DNA of 64,000 bases from positions 246,766 to 310,765 of the forward strand of contig MU001700.1 in assembly GCA_010093515.1 (NCBI GenBank), written 5' to 3'. How positions within the stretch are numbered: position 1 is the first letter of the stretch; every line of letters begins with the position of its first letter. The translations under genes were made by a program, and so were the position numbers. Origin of the DNA: Lineolata rhizophorae. Taxonomy: Eukaryota; Ascomycota; Dothideomycetes; Lineolatales; Lineolataceae. The notes under the pieces are model-generated. The model made no database searches. It was given only the letters and a program-made list of their open reading frames with translations, and was not told the DNA's origin. Positions 57,071 through 64,000 of the stretch are shown here, one piece after another.

Positions 57071-60000
57071 TTGCAGGTCAGCATTTCTCTCAAACGGACG
57101 CTAACTCAATCTCTGCGCCAGGAGAAAGCAGTCAGGCAAGCCGTCCCGAATCTCGAGATGTTGCTCCGGTCGCGACTTACTCTCAACCTTCAAAGACACC
57201 TCGGCGTACAAAGCCTTAGCGACGATGAAACGTGGGGGCACAGACCATATTAATTTGCGACGCCAACGAGATCCATATATTGGCGACGGATGCTGATGCG
57301 GCGTTGAAGGCTTCGCGCCATGATCTCTAGGGCTTCTCTGCGGGTGATGCTGCTCTCTCAAGGACTGGGCTCTGTGCTCGTGTGAGGAGCTGCGAAGATA
57401 TGGCGGCGCGTCGGCTGAAGTGGACATGTCTGCACACAATTTCTGTTGGTGGGATCAGTGTATTTGATATCGTTGTTTGGATGGGTTGAAGTCAGGCTTC
57501 AAAGGCAATAGGGCAAACCTATTGAGACGCTGGAAAGGCCCAAAGCGACTTGTAGTATGTTTCCCTTAATAAGATGGTTGCGTTGTTCGCAAGCAAACTC
57601 CTCGATAAATGTTATTTAGGGGATGGTAGGATGGATGTGGGGTCCACTGACTTTCCCATCTTCCCCGCGAGCAATCTATATTCCGAATATTAGAATATGC
57701 CTCTCAATTGCATTCCCCGTTTAGTAGGGCAAACATGTCAAGCATGTCAAGCAATATTCAAGACTACTTAAAATAACTCCACAATTATTTGGGGGCCGTT
57801 GCGCAAATAGTTAGCCTAGAAAGTGGCAAAGATCATAAACCAACTAAAGGAGCAGCAACTTATCTCCACTTGTTTTGCAAGCTGGCGTGCTCTCGACACT
57901 AAATGTCACACAATATAGGCACTTGAGGCCGCATACAGAAGGTTGACAATTGTGTTGTATTGGAAATGGAGTGTGTGAGCTTCGGTGTCTACATTGGAGG
58001 GCGCTCTGAGTTCGCTTGTCTCGCGCGCGATGAGGTGAAAAGGGAACATCATGTAAGAAGGGTTGATGAAGAGCTCGCAGGGATGCTTATCTGGCGTAAG
58101 GCGTCGAAGCTGCTATGATTCTGACAAAGAAATTTATGTAAGTGCAAACAATTTCAATAGAGTCCTCTGCAAGCACGAAACATCCGAGAGTTAGACCCAA
58201 TCCATTGCATCTACGATGCTTCTCGTCGCATAGAACTGCGATTTGTGGTCTCTACAGCCATCAACACTCAGTTGTTGCGTAAACACCATTAAAGACAGTA
58301 CGTACTCCTATTTGAAGGATCGACGCTGTCAGTCTAATCATAAATACAGGCCTCGGAAACGCTGGTCCGTTCCGTAACACACCCCAAGCGCTCGTATCCA
58401 CGGCCCGTATAATCTGCACACAGAGCCCAGGGGTTTGGGGGAAAGGGGGGGGGGGGGGGGGAAGGGAAGTCAGCGTTTAAAGCAAAACCCTGATCGGAGA
58501 ATGTATATTCTCTCGAATTGCAGGTGCAGAAAAAGAACTCAACAAAGCATTCGACACAGCTACAATAGAAGCTGCTTCAGCCTAGGGCGATCTAGTAGAT
58601 ATCGCGCTATTCTAGGCTCCACAGCTTGACAACACTACGGTCGGAAGAATGAGAGTTGCAGCGCGTCACATCGGGATCAAGCTTGCCGGGTCAACATGTC
58701 GCGAGAGCTTAGCAGCTGGAAAGGAAGTGGTGTGCTGATGAATGAATAACACGGTGGTGGTTGCAGCCGGAGTTGTTCGCTAATGCTGGGGACGGGATCA
58801 TCATGAGGGCATCTTTTCCTAATTGTGACGGGCAAGCGTCACGAATGGCGACACCGAACTAACTGCGCGACATGCTGAGCCGCCTATTCCATGAGGAAAC
58901 TGGGAAACTATTTCCTTCTACGTTAATTTGTCCTTGCCGTATTCCAGCAGGCGTGCCTCCTCTAATACTGGCCAACAGGTGCACTCCGCCCTTAGGTCTT
59001 CGTGAAATCGACATCAACGGGCGAACCTAAGCCAGCATCACAACACCAAAAAGAGTAACCCGGGGCGGAAAGGAATGGAGGACTGCACGGAAGTACGGGG
59101 CGAGTCGACCCGGCCGATGCATGATTGGGGATATCGGCCGAGCTCAGCTATGTAGATTGTGGGCCCGGTCCACCTATTTCACCAGGGAGCGTAAGCGTAG
59201 GGTGGGCTTCGCGAGGGCAAAAACGACGTCGTCGATGGCAACTGGCTGGATCACGCCCATGTAGTCCAACAGATCGCAGTGTGTCGAGACGAACCTAGGG
59301 GCAGGAAGCACGCGCGTCCGGCACTGCATAGGAGCAATGCTACGCATCTGTCCTTTGCATAGAAACTTTGGATAATTATTGGGGAAGCAGCGGGAAGAGC
59401 GCTGCGTCGCAGCAACGGCGTAGGGCCCACTGTGCTCGTCAGTGTTTCCGGGCCCTCGTTTCCGAACCCCTGGCGCGGAGTTGGAACAAACCACCCCTTC
59501 AAAGTCAAGAATGCCGTAGCGTATCAGCCTTTTGACTGTCAAGTGGCTGGAGCATGTTTCAATTGGATATTATGGCTAGTTTTGCTGATTTAATATAGTC
59601 TCCAAGAGCCTCTAACACCAGTGAAATGCCACCTCCCTTTGTTATTCCGAATATGTCTGCATTGGGAACTAGTTGACCAATAGTATGGTATAGCTTGCCT
59701 CAAGTACGCTGCATAGATGACTGATAGAACTCTCTCTCCATCGATTCCTGTCTCGTCGCAGCGTGCGCGGCCGAAGCGAGGTTTAGCGGTGGTGATTTAT
59801 GGGTCAAGGCCGCGTTCCATGGTTCACCGGCCCTCAGCACCACTCGATGTGCTCTTGTCGGATGACGTGCGTCGATTTTCCGGCCCAGCTGTGGCCCATA
59901 GAATTCGCCCCACGCATCTAGACCGTGTGGAATCCATGCCATCTGGGTTTTCGTCTCAAATACTCGACACACTGACACTGGCCGCCATGCGTGCGATGGC

Positions 60001-60840
60001 CGGTGGCCCCGTCTTTGTGGTTCATCCCGACCGGCGGCGCGCCCTCGTACGGAAGCCCCGAGATGCGGAGCAGGGCCTCCTTCCGGGTCGTTTCCTGCGG
60101 CGCCGTCATGGTATCCTCGTAAGCCCTGCGTGCCGCCATAAGGTCAATACCCCAGGTTGACTTGTTGAGATCTGAAAGCGTGGCTAGCGTTCTGTTGGCC
60201 TTCTCCTTTAGGCTGGCCACGTGTGCCGCGAATGAATTTCTGGAGTGCAAAGACAGACGCATACCGTCGCGTCCACGTCGTGTGCTCCTTCCCAACCTCC
60301 CGCAACCGATTCAAATTGTATGTCATATCGTCCAAGGTCTGGTCCAACGGCTAGATCGGGGAGGTCGGCTTTCTAGACTGTACAGAAGTGCCGAGCGGTC
60401 GGCAGAGTATAGCAAATGCATGTAATTCGGCGTTGCACAGCGCCGGCTCCGACTCTCCCCCGCCTACAGATAGTTCGTAGACGGGGTTTTACGCTTCCAT
60501 CTAGACCTCGCAATACAAGTTGTTCGGTAAATATCCTCGCTGCATACTCCACAATGCTCGACGTAGCTTCCTGTGCGGATCTCGCACTTCAAGAACACCA
60601 GATGGAGCTGTCACGCCATCTCAAGGGAGTAAGTCAGAAGCTGCAAGACACCTTGCGAAACACGAATTGATGACTACAGGGTCAGTCGCAAGAATCTTGA
60701 AAATGTTGTAGCAGTGCTTGGAAATTCCGCGGCTGGAAATGCTACAACCATAGGCCAAACGATCTACAGAACATGTAGATAGACCACCCTTTTTGTATCA
60801 TGTGAAAAGCCGACGAAGAATTTAGTGAGGTGGGATCGAG
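57071..60840. other. gene-poor stretch
   Basis: About 3.8 kb without a supported gene. A run of 17-18 G in 58444-58465 is notable. On the minus strand about 60295-59920 a helical piece reads AAHVASLKEKANRTLATLSD and MAARRAYEDTMTAPQETTRK, and 60347-60190 reads DMTYNLNRLREVGKEHTTW. These could be a decayed helical protein but the family is unknown. Confidence 0.4.
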
Positions 60841-61475
60841 ATGTCTGCAATGGAGGACTTCGAGAAGCGAGGCATCAATACTTATGATCGAGTGTTCAAG
60901 GAGCTCAAAAGTGCTTGGAAGGCCCCATCGTTTTGTGCTCCAAAACGAAAGGTCTTTATCTCTGGTTGGTATCTGATCCGTTCTTTTTTTCACCTTTGTT
61001 CTTTGCTTGACAACAACTATTACAGATGAATTCTCGCCCGTTGCTCCAGGAGCTGTCTTCATAGTTTCTCCTAAAGAAGGATTCGAGCAAATTTGGAGGC
61101 AGGCCAACTACGACCAGTTTGATACGATCTGCTCATTTTTCGAGAGCACTAAAGCGGTTGTGCTTGCGAATAAGCTGTAAGCATAGCGGCTGTCGAATTT
61201 TGCTTTATTGGTTTTTGACCAGTAGAAAGGAATGCGCACGACCGGTCTGAAGAAGTCTTCACTCGGATCGCAGAGAGCACAGCGAGTGATGTCTTTGACC
61301 TAGGAATGAGTACTCGCAAGTATTAATATCCGCCAAAGCTAACGAACTTTAGCATTTCTTTTATCCCTGCATCTGGTCTGCATGGGGATAATTTGGACGA
61401 TCAATCATTCAATCTGCCATGGTACGCCGACTTGCGTAGGGAAGATAGTTCGATCAGATTGACTGGGGTAACATT
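60841..61475 (+). pseudogene. degenerate eEF1A/Hbs1-like translational GTPase relic
   Basis: Starting at ATG 60841, MSAMEDFEKRGINTYDRVFK is followed by ELKSAW, then after a probable 60-bp intron (60966-61025) EFSPVAPGAVFIVSPKEGFE, TKAVVLANKL, RSEEVFTRIAES and, after another probable intron, ISFIPASGLHGDNLDDQSFN with LPWY. These correspond in order to the eEF1A/Hbs1 pattern from the FEK helix through the NKxD region to the FVPISGxxGDN...PWY motif. The P-loop lies outside, the DxPGH box is not recognisable and NKxD reads ANKL, so nucleotide binding is doubtful. Either a broken paralogue or a divergent non-GTPase derivative. Confidence 0.45.
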
Positions 61476-62312
61476 CTTGAATGTCATTGATGAAATTCTT
61501 GCCTGATATCAGCACATGTACACCATCCCGCAACGATTTTCGAGTAGCAATAGTTTCGGCTTATTTCTGCCGGGCTCAGATGATTGTCACTAGTTGTTTC
61601 ATCGCATCGTTCGGCAGTGAAAAGGTTTGTAGTTCCGCTCTAGAGCGACCACGTAGTAAGAGTTCTCCCGGTGTCATACTACAAGTTCTTCGTAGCTCCT
61701 CGCTGTGATCAGTTCATGCCGGCGGCGCAATCTCCTATCTGTCGCCGGTATACCGGAAGACGTTCGAGACAATGAAGTCATGCTGACTGCTGCTTTAGCA
61801 GGACAGAGGTATTGGAGAACGTCAATCGCCCAATTTTGTTGCTCTTACTTTTCTCAGATTCCCTCGAAAGGCCTTCCTGGATGGCCGAGCGTGCTGGCCT
61901 AACCGAAGGCACTCGCGCCGCGCAGCCTTGCCAACTCAAAATCCGCGTTTCTGCGGGAATCGGACCTCCGCCTCCGTGCCTGCCACTCTTCATAGACCGC
62001 TCATGCGAATGCGTACCGTACAGATGGGTTGGCGCTCCCCCCCCCTCTAATCCGTCAACCGCGCTTGATAACTACAACTCTCAAAGGGTTGACCCGAGAC
62101 TGAGACTGTCCTTGCGGGGTCCTGGGAGGTCTTGCCGAGCCTAATCGCTTGGCGGAAGGCGGCGCTGTTGTTCCGAGCAACGCACGTGACCAAACAAAGT
62201 CGCGTCTTGTGTCAATGGCTAGCGCTTATAGACACGGCGCATCTTTTTTGGTTGTCACACACTCGTTGTCTCACACGACATCCTTAGACGTCTTATCTTT
62301 GCTGCGGCTACT
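61476..62312. other. intergenic region upstream of the right-edge gene
   Basis: No supported gene, although a short frame at 61481-61708 could be a further piece of the GTPase relic. The last few hundred bases should contain the promoter of the gene at 62313; no clear element was seen. Confidence 0.45.
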
Positions 62313-64000
62313 ATGGACGAGATTTCAAAGTTACAGCGTTTGCTTGAAGAGTCTGAGAGGCGACGCGAAGAGGCCGAGAGCCGGGCGTTGGAAGACCGAC
62401 GCCGACGTGAAGAGGCCGAGAGCCGGGCGTTGGAAGACCGAAGCCGGGCGTTGGAAGACCGACGCCGACGTGAAGAGGCCGAAGAGCTTTCGAAAGCGTC
62501 GCAGCCGCGGACCCTTCAGCATTATCTCGACGCCTGTCACTCACTCAATCTTGCTATTCAAGTAGTAACAGACCCTTCCTTGACCACACAAGGTGACACT
62601 ACAAACCCGACCGGCCGAATTTTCCCTCGACGAATCATCCCGTGGGACGACTTTCCAACGAAGCAAGAGAAGATCTGGGATCAACTCTCGATCGGCGACT
62701 TATTCTCCTCCCAGGCCGCCTTTCCATCCCAACATCAGTTAGATTACGTGAACTCTTTGCTCCAACCAATTAGTAGTGAGCTTGGGCTCCGGGACTTTGA
62801 GCGCGATGTCGTCGAAAACGCGGTTCGGAAGCTGGTTGAACAAGCATACAACGATCTGCTACTACGAAGCAGTCTCGGCCTCCAGGGAATCGTGTCGTTC
62901 GAGAGCCATACCAATCTCGGAAATGTCGACGACCCCATCTCTGAGTCCATGGAGCAAATGTCTATTGGCGAAACTGGCTCTGGGGCCACGGTGTCAGTCC
63001 AGAGGCGATCGGGTCCCAAGGCCCATCACAAGGCGAAGGGAAAGGGTAATCGGGCGGATCAGTTTTGTGTATATAGGACTTCCGACGGCCGAAATGTTCC
63101 CGTACTTGCAATCGAGTACAAGGCGCCGCACAAGTTGACTATCGACGAGGTTATCACAGGTCTGGAGTCCGAGATCCAGCCGGAACGCGACGTAATCAAC
63201 AAAGACGGCGAAGGGTTCGCGTTCGCGGCGAAAGCGCTCACCGCCGCCGTCGTCACCCAGCTTTTCTCCTATATGATCGGTAAGAGTATTCAATACGGTT
63301 ACGTTTGCACGGGAGAAGCTTTCGTCTTCCTCCATATCCCGGACAATCCCACGATTGTCTACTACTACGTATGTGTACCGAACCTGGACGTCCTAGACGA
63401 CGACGAGACAAGGCTCCATCGCACCGCTGCTGCGCAGGTTTTCGCCTTTGTCCTCCAGGCCCTCCGCGCTGCGCCGCCGCCGATGTCGTGGCACGACGAG
63501 GCCAAAAGCCTCGACACTTGGGTCGTGGAATTCGACGACGTGCTGAGCAAAATCCCCGCGACGGTGCGTAAGGAAGCTCGCTCCACTCCGTATAAAGCAC
63601 AGCGTTGGCAGGGCTTCAAGCGTTCTCCGATTCGGACCCGTTCTTACTGCCAGCAACTGCTCGGTAATGTTAAGCACCGTGGCGACGACGACGACGAAGA
63701 AGGCCCTCCTTCTCCCACTCCGGGGCGATCTACCCGCTCCGGTAAGAAAGCGGTGACGTCGTCAACCGCGACAGGCTCCGACCAGAAACGAGGACAACGC
63801 AGCGGAGGAAATCGGCGACAGGGCCAAACCACACAGCAGACAATACATAGCCGGCCATTTTGCACCCAGAAATGCATCCTGGGGTTAGCATATGGAGGGC
63901 CAATGGATACGAACTGCCCTAATTTCGACGATCACGGCCAGAGGCACATCGACCGACTGGAGTTCCTCCGCCTCATCCGTACCCAGCTTGCTACAGACCG
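62313..64000 (+). CDS. fungal PD-(D/E)XK-like protein, probably kinase-fused, cut by window end
   Basis: Open frame of 562 codons from ATG 62313 to the right edge with no stop. Residues about 15-60 are a charged coiled coil built of tandem EEAESRALEDRRR-type repeats. A helical region follows (LQHYLDACHSLNLAIQ; IIPWDDFPTKQEKIWDQL), then a nuclease-like core with VPVLAIEYKAPHKLT (E268-x-K270), a conserved partner stretch EGFAFAAKALTAAVVTQLFS and YGYVCTGEAFVFLHIPDN, then TIVYYYVCVPNLDV. A basic, disordered linker leads to RPFCTQKCILGLAYGGPMD and NCPNF, the zinc-like signature that precedes a protein-kinase domain in this fungal family (from memory). The kinase itself would lie beyond the window. 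Unlike the relics around it, this copy appears intact. Confidence 0.8.
   Translation, partial: MDEISKLQRLLEESERRREEAESRALEDRRRREEAESRALEDRSRALEDRRRREEAEELSKASQPRTLQHYLDACHSLNLAIQVVTDPSLTTQGDTTNPTGRIFPRRIIPWDDFPTKQEKIWDQLSIGDLFSSQAAFPSQHQLDYVNSLLQPISSELGLRDFERDVVENAVRKLVEQAYNDLLLRSSLGLQGIVSFESHTNLGNVDDPISESMEQMSIGETGSGATVSVQRRSGPKAHHKAKGKGNRADQFCVYRTSDGRNVPVLAIEYKAPHKLTIDEVITGLESEIQPERDVINKDGEGFAFAAKALTAAVVTQLFSYMIGKSIQYGYVCTGEAFVFLHIPDNPTIVYYYVCVPNLDVLDDDETRLHRTAAAQVFAFVLQALRAAPPPMSWHDEAKSLDTWVVEFDDVLSKIPATVRKEARSTPYKAQRWQGFKRSPIRTRSYCQQLLGNVKHRGDDDDEEGPPSPTPGRSTRSGKKAVTSSTATGSDQKRGQRSGGNRRQGQTTQQTIHSRPFCTQKCILGLAYGGPMDTNCPNFDDHGQRHIDRLEFLRLIRTQLATD

Overview
The window is nuclear DNA of a filamentous ascomycete (Pezizomycotina, most likely Sordariomycetes). 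Genes are small and carry short GT-AG introns of about 50-300 bp with CTRAY-type branch sites. The housekeeping genes match filamentous-fungal orthologues, and the rest is accessory material typical of this group: DUF7924 and PD-(D/E)XK-kinase genes, FHA-kinase, DUF3435, Tad-type LINE and solo LTRs. I rebuilt all exon structures by hand from splice signals, frame continuity and recalled family conservation; none was checked against RNA or a database.

Layout. 0-3.2 kb: an FHA-domain protein kinase fragment running towards the left edge, then a repeat-rich hypothetical gene with a duplicated start region. 4.1-13.2 kb: a dense conserved island with an annexin, an NVJ2/TEX2-type SMP lipid-transfer protein, and a head-to-head pair of ribosomal protein genes (uS4/RPS9 and eL21/RPL21). 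14.2-15.35 kb: a small DUF7587-like gene followed by LTR fossils. 15.3-25.9 kb: a gene desert with gene relics, a strand-asymmetric polypurine minisatellite and a broken DUF7924 gene. 25.97-26.76 kb: RHO3. 26.8-42 kb: a second desert holding another solo LTR, a Tad-like LINE relic, a TPR relic, a DUF3435 tyrosine-recombinase relic (Starship-captain family) and a gene remnant that abuts a short repeat. 42.3-43.3 kb: a seven-exon Asterix (PAT complex) gene with a 12-nt microexon. 43.7-47.15 kb: a chain of at least five unrelated minisatellites. 48.2-51.9 kb: eIF1/SUI1 and an MBA1/mL45-like mitochondrial protein. 52-62 kb: relics plus one intact DUF7924 gene. 62.3 kb to the right edge: an apparently intact PD-(D/E)XK-type gene that continues out of the window.

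The conserved genes serve translation (RPS9, RPL21, eIF1), membrane protein biogenesis (Asterix, MBA1-like), ER contact-site lipid transfer (NVJ2), membrane binding (annexin) and polarity (RHO3). They form islands between accessory stretches made of repeats, decayed mobile elements and decayed multigene-family members. The accessory fraction repeats a few themes: putative PD-(D/E)XK-fold proteins, kinase or phosphotransferase pieces, STAND/TPR-like pieces and a Starship-type recombinase. That is the gene content expected of fast-turnover fungal accessory compartments.
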